Below are positions 54,182 through 64,000 of a DNA stretch of 64,000 nucleotides, one piece after another. Source of the stretch: Lepiota brunneoincarnata (taxonomy: Eukaryota > Basidiomycota > Agaricomycetes > Agaricales > Agaricaceae); assembly GCA_023014365.1 (NCBI GenBank), contig JAEBUN010000009.1:1116001-1180000 (forward strand), written 5' to 3'. Both the position numbers and the translations under genes were made by a program. Numbering within the stretch: position 1 is the first letter of the stretch; each line of letters begins with the position of its first letter. The notes under the pieces are model-generated. The model did no database searches. It saw only the letters and a program-made list of their open reading frames with translations, and was not told the DNA's origin.

Positions 54182-56522
54182 ATGGACGACCCTCAGACAG
54201 CCTTCGCAACCCAGTACCCTTCCTACGGTTTTGACATCGACATGATGAAGGTATGTGGCACCTCGGGTGTGCTGTATATCTTCTCACCTCTCTTCAGCGT
54301 TCAATGGATCCCGTCGGTGGTCCCGATGCGAAAAAGGCCCGCTGGTCTCCCACATCAGCATTCGCTGGCCAAAACAGCTCGTCCTCTTCCGCCTCAAACA
54401 CTCGCGACGCCTTCGCCAACTATGGCTATGGTCCTCAGGCGAGCATTGCTCAATCAGCTGCATTTAGCAATTCTCCGACCTCTAGTGGCGGCTTCGCTGG
54501 CAGCCCCTTGTACACTACACCCTCGCTGTCAATTAATACCCAAACAAATGGGGCCGGTATGCCCTCCCAGCTCAGTCCGAACAATGCAGTGGCTGCTTTC
54601 GCTGCTCAACAGTCACAGCAGCAACAGCACGGACAACAGCAGCAACAGCAACAGTCCAATCAGCAACAGCAAGGCAGTCCGAATCCTAACGCCTATGCGA
54701 GCTTTGGTGGCTACAATATGCTGGGTATGGGATTGCCTGGTATGAACATGTTAAACGGTTTCCCTTACAATGGTCAGATGGCCAACTTTGCTCAGGTGAA
54801 TGCCCCCTTCTTCCTTAAGGCTCGGCTGCGACTGACTAACACTCCCGCAACTGATCAGAATTTCAATAATCAGCAACGTCTCCCTTCGCTCAATCTCAAT
54901 ATCCCTGCGGCTCAAGCCGCGGTAGCGTACTCCCCCGTTGCCCTTTCTGCCGCCCTCTCGGCGTCGAATAATGCTACAGGGCGGACCGTCTATGTTGGCA
55001 ATCTCCCTGCTACTGCCTCTGTCGACGAGCTATTGAACCTCGTCCACTTCGGGCCATTGGAGAACATCCGCGTTTTGCCGGAAAAATCTTGCGTTTTCCT
55101 GTCATTCTTGGATGGAGCCACCGCTGCTGCTTTCCATGCCGATGCAACCATTAAAAAGTTGCAACTCCACAACCAAGAACTCAAGATTGGGTGGGGGAAA
55201 CCTTCACCTGTTCCACCCCAGGTAGCTTTGGCTATCAGCCAGAGCAATGCAAGCAGGAATGTGTATATTGGCAACCTCGATGAGGGTATGACCGAGGAAC
55301 AACTCAGGGATGAGTTGAGCCGTTTTGGTCTCATTGACCAGGTCAAGATCGTACGGGACAAGAACATCGGTTTCGTACATTTCTTGAGCATTTCTGTCGC
55401 TACCAAGGTATGCTTTTCGATACTGTTCGATGAAGCTTTAGGGATTTATGTCTGCCTCAGGTTGTCAACACATTGCCCCAGGAGCCCGGCTGGGCTGGTA
55501 AGCGCGTCAATTATGGTAAAGACCGCTGTGCCTATGTCCCCAAGTCCCAGCAGGTTGCTGCCCAGCAGGCTCAAGCTGCTGCTGCTCAATCACTGGTTGC
55601 ACAGTCGGCCCTTTCGCCTGCAGGCCCCTTTCCTCCATTCGCCTACACTGGCTCGCCATTCACTCCCGTGGATATGTCGGGCGGACTTGCTGCAGTCCAG
55701 GGAATGAACCGGACTGTATACTTGGGTAATATTCACCCCGAGACGACAACAGAGGATTTGTGCAATGCTATCAGGGGCGGTGTGTTGCAAAGCATCCGAT
55801 ATATGCCCGAGAAGCATATTGCTGTATGCTATATTCCCCCTACTCCATGTCGCGTTGCTCTGACATTATTTTTATAGTTTGTGACATTTATAGACCCTGC
55901 TGCGGCACTCACTTTCCACCAAGTCGCGTCTTATCAGGGACTGAGCTTGAACAATCGACGCCTTAAGATCGGCTGGGGTAAAAATACGGGACCACTCAAT
56001 CCCCAACTCGCCTTGGCTGTCCACTCTGGTGCTACGAGGAACGTCTATATTGGCAACATTGAAGACTTTGAGACTTTCACCGAGGAGAGACTGAAGAGGG
56101 ATTTCGGCGAGTATGGCGATATCGAACTCGTTAATTTCCTTAAGGAGAAGTAAGTAAAATACTTCGCATCCAGACTATGTACTGAGGCAAATCCTGACAG
56201 GAACTGCGCATTCGTCAACTTTACCAACATTGCGAATGCCACCAAAGCCATCGAGGGCATCAAGAATAAACCCGAATATGCTAACCTCCGTATTGCCCAT
56301 GGCAAGGATCGATGTGCTAACCCACCTCGATCTGGTCCTCAGGGCATGGGAAGGCGAACCGTCGGTAGCAACGGTGGACCCGCCTCTGCCGAACCTATTA
56401 GCGCTATCGGCGAAGGTGAGGATGGTGAGATGACAAACCCTATCTTAAACGGGGACCATGGCGTCATGGATGGACAGGAGATGCACGTAGACGCAGAGCA
56501 GCAAGCTGTCGTTGCCGCGTAA
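54182..56522 (+). CDS. mrn1: Four-RRM RNA-binding protein of the Nrd1/Mrn1 type
   Basis: Exons 54182-54250, 54298-54795, 54859-55407, 55461-55823, 55878-56149 and 56201-56522 give 690 residues. A Gln-rich tract lies at about residues 127-157. Four RRMs start near residues 231 (RTVYVGNLP), 322 (RNVYIGNLD), 456 (RTVYLGNIH) and 547 (RNVYIGNIE), with the family blocks [27 protein letters not shown] and IAHGKDRC. This arrangement is that of S. cerevisiae Mrn1 and S. pombe Nrd1/Msa2, which bind mRNA and repress differentiation or stress genes. Expected in nucleus and cytoplasm. The second intron (54,796-54,858) is 63 nt with no stop, so its retention would add 21 residues. Confidence 0.88.
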
Positions 56523-57843
56523 ACTCGTATCATTCTCCCCCTGCTATCACCACCTCTAGCATTTACTGAATGACGCCTGGTGTTGACTAACTGGACATTT
56601 GCTGTCGCTGGATACCCCGATCGTGCATACACCGTCGCTTGCTCTCCTCCTTTCCTCTCTGTCTCCTTTGGTCTCACACTCTTTTCTGTACCTGTGTCGA
56701 ACCGCGATATACTCCAAATCAAGAAAAATCGTACCAACGCTTAACACAAGTGGATGGAAGATGCTTGGCACTGGGATCCTTCCTCCAATAATGCCTTACC
56801 CTTACGGCGCCTCGTTGGGTTCGGCTTCCTCCCTTTCATTAGGTTGGGTCTTTTGGGCTATTGGTTGTGATTTCTTTATTCCCTTGTCCTTCTCAAGCTC
56901 TCTCATATGATACTTTTGTTTCCCTGGTTTCTCTCCCCGTCTTTAGCAACACTAGTTTTCTAGTTGTTTCCATTGTCTTTTTGCGATATGTTTCCCATTT
57001 CAAATTCCAATTTTCTGTTCCTACTTGGTGCGCATTTGCGACCACCGTCCACTCTCTTGACTCTCCATTCCCTGATTCCTCATGATTCGGCTAATACACG
57101 CCTCCACCCTTTCATCGCCCTATAATCTACAGCCCGCTCGTCGTATCAATGTTATTATCTGTAATGGACGTTTCCACAGGAGTTTGCTTGACCTCCTGCT
57201 TGATTTCTTGTTTGTCCCTTCTTATTTCCCCTCCACGCATCCCTCCCCTTCCCCCAGAAACTTGCACTTCTTTGCAACCACTGCAACCCCATCCTCTCAA
57301 GCATTGTATTCCGTGCACAAACCTGTAGGGCAACCAAGCGGCGCACTACTTCCATGACGACCTTTGTGCACTTGTTCTGTTTCGTTCGACCCCCACCTCT
57401 TTTGAACTTTGAAACTATCATTATTACCTTGCCTCTTCGAGATTCTCTAGGACTCTGATCGGTTTTGAAGTGGGTGACTGGAGTCTTTTCGATGAATAAA
57501 ATGATGTTGAGTGGCGATGGTGTATTGTTGTACATGACGTTGTAGTTCAGCCGGTTAGTAGTCGTGCGTAGTTAGTGTAGTTACTTTGATATTATTCGTT
57601 AATACATCACCCCTGAGTGTTTTGATTTGTTATTGATTCCCTGCCATCATATCGCCCATAATAGATTTAATCCCAACAATGGCGGAGATGGACACGCCTG
57701 TGGCCAATACTCCATTTTTTTGCACATCATGCACTAGCGGCCTGGACATCAAAACGCGATTACTTCGCTCAATGCTTCGCTTCTTGGGGGGCCTTTGCCG
57801 GCTATATAGATCCGGGGGCCTAGGGATCTGAACAAGGAATACA
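56523..57843. other. Intergenic spacer and probable 3' UTR
   Basis: 1.3 kb, T-rich and pyrimidine-rich, with no protein-like frame. The first few hundred bases are probably the 3' UTR of the RRM gene. A plausible TATA (ctatatag) lies near 57,803, about 40 bases before the next ATG. Confidence 0.5.
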
Positions 57844-59792
57844 ATGTCTTCTTCGTTTTTCGACCCCGAGGCCACGATAGGTGCGTGGTTTATTGGCGCC
57901 ATTGCATCTGTTGGGTACGTTTACCTGCTGAGAGGCTATGGACTCACACTGCTGATTATACTCTCCGCAAAGCCTTTTGGGTATTACGACGCTACAGGCC
58001 TGGTCCTATTTTCTACGCTTTCCGGGTGATCACCGTGCTCTAAAGATACTGGTGCGTTTGATTTTATCAAAGCCTGGCTTGAACCCAACCACTGTCAATC
58101 TCAGGACACTCGTTATATGGTAGGCATTTGGTACTGCTCTCTGTAAACTGACTAAATTCGACCTGTAATACCTCCGCAGGGTTATTGAATTTGTCAAGAC
58201 ATCAGCGTCGGTGCACGCTGCGTATTTTTATGTTATAAAGAACTGGGGAAAGCCAAACATTATTTTTGATATTGTCTGGTAAATCAACCAATTCCTCCTC
58301 TTAATTTTGGGTTCCCATGCGAGCATTCTGGGAGTATAAAAGTACGGGATCTTCCCCTTGTTTGACACATATTCCTGATAATGCACAACGTAGATTGTGG
58401 TCCTGCTCTCCGTACGCCTCCAGCTGCCAGGGGCTGAACGTAATCTAATTGTAAGAAACTACTGTTAGACTATCATCAGCTTTCTCGTGCATGCATTCTT
58501 TGCGCACAAAGTTTGGTTGTGTACGTTGAACCTTCTTTCCTAAGTTCGACCAATGCTGATTCCACACCTAGTGACTCATAAGAAACTCTGGTGGATACCA
58601 CTCATAATTGTAAGCTCACTCTATTCATCTTCCCCGTTATCCCACTCCTGACTGCTGATCTGCTCATGAGATTATATTCTCTCTCGCTGCCCTGGGTGTG
58701 TCGATGGCATCTTGCGAAACATACCGAGGCTGATCCAACACTTCTTAATAGGCCTTGGGATAGGTACTATTCGCGGATATCTTCCTTTGACCTCCACACT
58801 GATCAACCACCACCGCCTTAGTGGCATATATCACCTCGTGAGCCGCATATTGTTGATAAAGCTCTGGAATTGGCAATAATGTGTACTGCAAGTGTTTTGA
58901 CGAAGAGTCCCATTCAGGCACTGCATGGCAGACCGGCGGTACTTTTCGTCCGTAGCACGATCCAACCGATGGCTCATTCAGGTACCGATTAGCATTTTGC
59001 GATCGCCGGTATAGCAAGCGCCATGATCGCGGATTGGATCACCACAGTCTCTCTTGTGCTACTCCTCAAAGACCGGTCTACATGTTTCGGATGGTACGTT
59101 GAATACCCCTTTCTCCCACATTGACCACCGACCACTGACCACCTCGAAACAAGGACCAGCAGACGAATTAACAGGTTTATTGTTTATACCGTCCATATTG
59201 GGCTCTTCATCAGGTTTGAACAAATTCTTTTAGTAGAGAAGCGCAATTGATAGACAACGCTAAAAAGCATGGCCGACACAGCCGTTCTCGTCCTAGTGAA
59301 TAACCCTGATGCTTTCCTCGAATTTCTTCGCTCACCCTTTGTTAACCGTCAGGCTAATATCCAATCCCGTAATTTCAACCTCTACCAACTCATGGTTTAC
59401 GAGATTGTTGGAAATCGTAAGCCCCTCCGATATCTCGTCCTCCCCTAAATTAACACCCTGTAGTATATTCCAACTCACTACTAGCATGGTAGGTCCTTCT
59501 GCATTATGATGGTCCTATATGGTTTTGAGTTAGTTTCCTCAGCCTCAACGCCAGGGAAGTACTCGACACTACTGACCACCGGATATCCGGATCTGGTATG
59601 CACGTCAACATGGCAACTCCCGATCATGGAGGCTTGAGAACTACAATAGCGGTATGATACTACTCGGTTGACTTAACTTCATACGATTGACGTAGGGTTT
59701 GAATGTTCAAGAGCGATGCATCCTTACATTCGCTCTTGCCGTGGGGACATGTCAAACGCTCCTTTCTGGAGCTTGAGAGGTCGGGTGATGTA
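57844..59792 (+). CDS. DUF6534-type multi-pass membrane protein, copy 1, many introns
   Basis: The start MSSSFFDPEATIGAWFIGAIASVG is followed by short exons in the order of the DUF6534 family of Agaricomycetes: WSYFLRFPGDHRALKIL (57,998-58,051), TLVIW then VIEFVKTSASVHAAYFYVIKNWG (about 58,115-58,285), FLVHAFFAHKVW (about 58,480-58,510), IASAMIADWITTVSLVLLL (about 59,010-59,070), RINRFIVYTVHIGLF (about 59,165-59,210), FNLYQLMVYEIVG, YSNSLLA and LNAREVLDTTD (about 59,540). About seven membrane segments. Exon edges in the first 150 bp and the 3' end are not settled. Function of the family is unknown; it is expanded in mushrooms. Copy 2 follows in the same orientation. Confidence 0.65.
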
Positions 59793-60590
59793 GCTCCCGC
59801 AAATCAACAAAACCAGCGCTATGGCATGAGTGCTGCCTCGGATTTTGAGGCTTAGTATGGTGCTAGTGAGGGGCTGTCCTATGGGACTTCACATTAGCCA
59901 CTGAAGAGTGGTCAGTCAGCATCGCAACTGCGACCGGCAGCTCTCTCACCAACCCATTCAGAAATCACATTCAATCTGCTGTGACGAAATCCGATCTGAG
60001 CGCTGCGGTACCTGTGCTGTTAATAAACAAACCTATTCGAGAATAAAAGCGGGTACATGCCCACCATCGAGGATGCCTCAGTTGTTTGATGGTACAGCAA
60101 TGGAAACAGTTGGTTGGGGCCATCTCGAGTCTATAAAAGAGAGAATCATGCTGATTTGATATAAAAAATCTCGTTCAAGTCGAGAACATCAGAGGACAAA
60201 AGATGATACGCAAATGAGCCGCACGGCAACAGTGGGCCCCGAATGACCGTCCATCAGCTAGGCAGAGGTGAGGTAGTGCCCACCCCTACCGGAGCTGATG
60301 AGAATCCCGTGAGCGAACACAAAGATGTCTTCACCAATCGTCGAGGATTTAACTCACCGACCCAGCGGGTTACTGAGCTGAATATCACTCCCGTTGGTCA
60401 TTCCTCTGATGGTATGATGGCCGTGCCGGTACGTACTACGCTATGATAGATTACTCAAAGTCACCTCAAATTGCATGAGGTCCTCAACCACCATAAGTTC
60501 TATAGTCAACAAGCAGCGAATGATAAGCCGATATGTTTCCTGCAATTATAAAGCTCAACCCGCTTGCCACACCTTTCTTTCCCAAAACAT
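59793..60590. other. Spacer between the two DUF6534-type genes
   Basis: About 800 bp. It includes a Ser/Thr-rich frame (59,908-60,050, SVSIATATGSSLTNPF-like in one register) that may be an alternative tail of copy 1, and a 67-codon frame at 60,243-60,446 without recognisable motifs. Neither is supported enough to call. Confidence 0.4.
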
Positions 60591-63285
60591 GATCCCCCGA
60601 AGACAGGTGCTAGCCACGTTCTTCCCGGACCCACAACTGACTATTGGAGCATGGTTCATCGGTGCAATCGCATCTGTAGGGTTCGTAGCCTTTCTATACG
60701 TGATATTAACAGAATCATCCGCCAATTAACCTCTTCGGTTGCTTTGGAACTGGTAGCCTTTGTGGAGTGGTAAGCCTCCAATGCTGGATATACTTCTCGC
60801 GATTCCCGGATGACAATAAAATAACGAAGCTTCTGGTAAGTACATATCTCCTCTGGATCATGATCCCCTTCGACCTTCTGTCCACGGTGTAGGTTCTGGT
60901 ATTGTGGTGTGTATATCTAAAATGTCCAAATGCCGCGCAGCATCTAATTTGCATTCGCGTTGATGTTAGGATACTTGAATTAACAAAAGCTTCAACTTCG
61001 GTTCATGCTGGGTACTACACTGCTGTAACGAACTGGGGGAATATTTCAGCTCTACTAAAACCCATATGGTAACGTCGGGATTCCCGTGTTGCTCTAAGCC
61101 TGCACTGAATTAAGGGCACGCAGGAGCATGAAGGTCTGCGGGGCCACAATCAGATCATAGTCATATTGCTAACACACAAATATCAAGATAATGGTCCTGT
61201 GTAGAGATATAAAATGTATGTATTCAGCCTCGACGCGAGAGCTGAAGTATAACTACACAAATGATACAGTATTTATGTCTACACTGCTCTACAGGTGATT
61301 GTCTCGAAGACAATAGGCACAGTAGCAAGATATAACAATAAAGACGGCAGGAACTTAGGTGACGCTCGTAGAACAAGCAATAAAATACAAGATGAATGTA
61401 CAACGGGACTCGGAACGCGTTTGCGAACCTCAACATCCTGTTCACCGTTAGTTTTCTCCTTTTTCTCTCTATTTTAACTTCTAAATCATATACCCGGTAG
61501 AGCATAGTAGAACTCCTCGCGCATGCCTTCTTCATACACAAAATCTGGCTGCGTGTGTCAAACCTCTCAAGTTGATAGCCAGTGGCACTTATTCTCACCG
61601 ACAGTGACCAGAAGGCGAGTGCGGTGGCTCCCATTTATTATTGTAGGTTGTTTCGATCTTGAGGGGCGAGTTGCACAGAAGTTGATGACTTTTTTAGATG
61701 TTTTTTTCCCTTGGTGATTTCGGTTCGTTCATCCTCTAATTTATACGGCATCCCGAGTTTGACTCGCAAGTGTTCAATGCACCTAGTGCTTGGAATTGGT
61801 GAGAATTTTCATCTACCGCTATGATACAGGGTCTCACCGCTGCTGATGGTTGTGAAGTTTCATACATAACTGCGTAAGCACCTATCTTCTGTCGGACGAC
61901 CTGAAACTCGGCGGATAGGTCCCGATGATTGGTACAATGTTAATTTTACCAGGCAAGCAGAAGATAATATATTTAAAATCGTCCACGGGGTACCAGAGGC
62001 GAGCCGGAACTGAATATATTACACCGTCAGAACCATACTGACTTGACTGATAAGAATTTCGCAACTGCTGCGCTTGCCTGCGCGCTCGTCTCAGACTGGA
62101 CCATCACGGCCCCCCCCGTTGTACTGTTTAAGGGGGAAGCCTCCTGCTTCAATAGGCCAGCAAATCTTTTTGCCCCGCGGGTCTGAGATATACTCAATTG
62201 TTTTATATAGGACTAATATTCCAAGACCTCGCACTTTCGCAGCTTGCTGCCCTATCTTCGGAGACGGCCGGCCTGATGCTTAAGTAAGGATCTGGCTAAG
62301 GAATTACACACAGACAGACAGACGAAAAAGCCGTAGTGTAAAAGTCTACGCAGTGGGCCGGCCTCTCATCAGGTAACCATGCCGTGAGGGGTCCCGAGTG
62401 GGAGGGATGTCCCAGGCCCAGCCCCCCCTTCCTACCTACCTGTACGGGGTGCCTCCGGGACCCCGGCACGCTAGCCGGTCCGGCAGATCAATTAATATAT
62501 TGATTCATACTCCCCCACAGCCATCCTAAGTTAGGTAGTCTAATTCTGTCGCTACATGAGCCAAGGCGGGTTAGGGCAGCGGTTAAGCCCTCTGATGAGC
62601 CCCTTCGCAAGGGCGAAACTCGCATAAGTCCCCCCAACTCATATTCTATTCAATCAACCTTGGGTTGCTAATCAGGTTAGTGGTCGCATTACCCGATTAA
62701 ATGGCATAGCTGACGAATATATAGCATGACTGATGTTGCCGTTCTCATTCTGGTGACGCCTGGACAACTATTATATTACCAGTTTTAAAGCTGATTCTAA
62801 TGAATCTTAGGCCAACACGAATTTTCGTCCAATGAACTTCTTCCAGTTGATGCTCTTTGAAATAGTTGGTGATCGTAAGTGAGGGGCTGAAAAGGTGTCC
62901 TCTCCATTACCAGCCAACAATGCTCATGTTTTTTTTTTAGTGTACTCCAATTCCGTCCTAGCCTGGTACACGTGTCCATACTCCCTACAGCATAAACCCA
63001 GCCCTGACAAACTTTTGATTTCAGCCTTAACAACCGAACTTCAGGTCGGAATAGGACAAATGAACACAGCATATCGCCGCTCACTAGTGACTGCTCGACA
63101 ATGAGCCAGTCGGGGTCAAGGCAGGTACGAAATGGATGCTCTGAATGAGGTCTAAGAAGGCGCATAACTCATTCTATCTCCAGTTTGAGAGAATGGAGTT
63201 TTCAACGATAGACCAGGAGCAGAGTATTTCCAATGTGAGAGTGATACATAAAAGTTTCGTCTCGAGCTCACACAGTTTCCACTAG
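60591..63285 (+). CDS. DUF6534-type multi-pass membrane protein, copy 2, with an enlarged intron
   Basis: Paralogue of copy 1 with the same exon order: TIGAWFIGAIASVG (60,640), CWIYFSRFPDDNKITKLL (about 60,783-60,833), LELTKASTSVHAGYYTAVTNWGN (about 60,975), LAHAFFIHKIWLRVSNLS (about 61,510), ALACALVSDWTITAPPVVLF (about 62,070), MNFFQLMLFEIVGD (about 62,835), YSNSVLA, then a Ser-rich tail ending HKSFVSSSHSFH at 63,285. The first ATG is tentative. The exon matching copy 1 RFIVYTVHIGLF is weak here, and the intron after it has grown from about 60 to about 480 bp. It may be functional or a recent pseudogene. Confidence 0.55.
62225..62725. repeat. Probable short insertion within an intron of DUF6534 copy 2
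   Basis: Region absent from the matching intron of copy 1. It contains a GC-rich inverted repeat (ccgtgaggggtcccg near 62,382 pairing with cgggaccccggcacg near 62,457) and, near 62,565-62,635, a stretch resembling a tRNA D-arm (gggcagcggttaagc) with a possible B-box-like gggcgaaactc. A SINE-like or MITE-like element is possible. No target duplication found. Confidence 0.4.
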
Positions 63286-64000
63286 AAACCAGTGGAAAGG
63301 AATTCTTCTATCAGCTATCCCGTCATGGCTATTCGCAAAACGACTGCTACGATTGTGGTTGGGTAGTGGGTAGTTGCAAAGCGGTGTCTGTCTTTTAAAG
63401 TACTGTCATCGAGGGAGGAACGATAGATTTTACATCGTCGTTACGTCGCAAACGAGAGCTGTGGCTTGATGCCCCCTACCGAGATGCTTACGTTCTGTTT
63501 GCTCATGCCATATAAACTGAGGCACCAGCAGCAAGCTCGGCTATGTTCCAAATTACCACTACATGTTGGCCCGGGTAGCCTAATCCTACTTGGAGCATGA
63601 TACTTAAGAGGTCTACAGTTGCTGCTTCGGGGGAGGCGGGTGCACCCCCTTCTACTCGTGAAAGGTGAGCTATTTTGGATGTTAACCTGGGATATTATGA
63701 CATGATGATTGAATACGAATAATGAGCAGTGGGAACATGCCTTCTCAAGCTATCGAAAGTGAGAAAATGAATTCAAAAACTTGAGTCAGCCAAGACTACT
63801 ACATGAACCTCGTGCATCTCGGCACCAAAGTGCCCTATAATTAATATGTACCATGTGCGGCAGCCGACAGGGGCATCATCTATGACTTCGATCACTTGGT
63901 GCCCCTCAGCCGAGCATACATAGTTCTCTTGGAGATCATCAGAATGATGAAGGGTCAGGTATTGATCTTCTTTAGATATGTTTAGCGCAACGACCGTGAT
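63286..64000. other. Right-edge sequence, nothing recognised
   Basis: 715 bp with no protein-like frame, repeat or RNA gene that I can support. A gene may begin beyond the edge. Confidence 0.5.

Noticed and set aside
62565..62640. Functional tRNA gene
   Set aside because: The D-arm-like segment lacks a convincing anticodon stem, T-arm and acceptor pairing. Kept only as a SINE-like candidate.

Overview
The window is filamentous-fungal DNA, most likely from an Agaricomycete (mushroom-forming basidiomycete). Host genes have many 47-63 bp introns with GT..AG ends. There is a tandem pair of DUF6534-type membrane proteins, an MCT-like transporter and a four-RRM Nrd1/Mrn1-type protein. The transposable elements are of the kinds common in that class. 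Taxonomy is inferred from gene content only.

Bases 1-46,904 are a transposon island built as a nest. I use working names. Gyp-A, Gyp-B and Gyp-C are chromodomain Ty3/Gypsy families. Gyp-D is a very large Gypsy element, and Gyp-E is known only from one solo LTR. The left edge is the 3' part of a decayed Gyp-A copy (1-1548), abutting a decayed Gyp-B copy (1549-3826, continued at 31,063-35,685). That Gyp-B copy is split by a 5'-truncated Gyp-C (3827-31,062). The Gyp-C carries a solo Gyp-D LTR (4896-6197) and a complete Gyp-D (7494-30,317; 1,303-bp LTRs; TSD CCGT). Gyp-D in turn contains a complete Gyp-A (19,653-27,838; 387-bp LTRs; TSD CCAAT) inside gag and a solo Gyp-E LTR (13,672-14,332; TSD CCTCC) inside integrase. 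To the right lie an inverted Gyp-B LTR piece, a partial Gyp-D LTR, and a minus-strand Gyp-C remnant split by a complete minus-strand Gyp-B (36,474-44,716; 698-bp LTRs; TSD CATGG). A decayed Tc1-type DNA transposon (45,659-46,904) closes the island.

Three things stand out. (1) Gyp-D carries two intron-containing genes antisense to gag-pol, between integrase and the 3' LTR. One encodes a Zn2Cys6-type cysteine cluster. The palindrome TAAGCTTA occurs 27 times in Gyp-D, and in the antisense genes it forms splice sites. (2) Gyp-A, -B and -C each have an ORF after pol with a CCHC knuckle followed by a CX2CX6HX4C knuckle bearing a PGHY signature. In Gyp-A and -B a second frame overlaps it at +1; in Gyp-B that frame runs about 120 codons into the LTR. 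(3) Gyp-A, -B and -C all have 11-12 nt of perfect complementarity between the base after the LTR and the predicted RNA 5' end, the signature of Tf1/sushi-type self-priming. Gyp-D has a tRNA-type primer site instead. Nearly all broken frames are TGA codons where a sister copy has CGA or CAA, which points to CpG deamination.

Bases 47,001-64,000 are host sequence, all genes on the + strand: a saccharopine-dehydrogenase-like oxidoreductase (47,163-48,767), a 3-kb spacer with a diverged direct repeat, an MCT-like MFS transporter with 14 exons (51,779-53,770), the four-RRM protein (54,182-56,522) and two DUF6534-type genes (about 57,844-59,792 and 60,591-63,285). They look like unrelated housekeeping or lineage-expanded genes, not a cluster.
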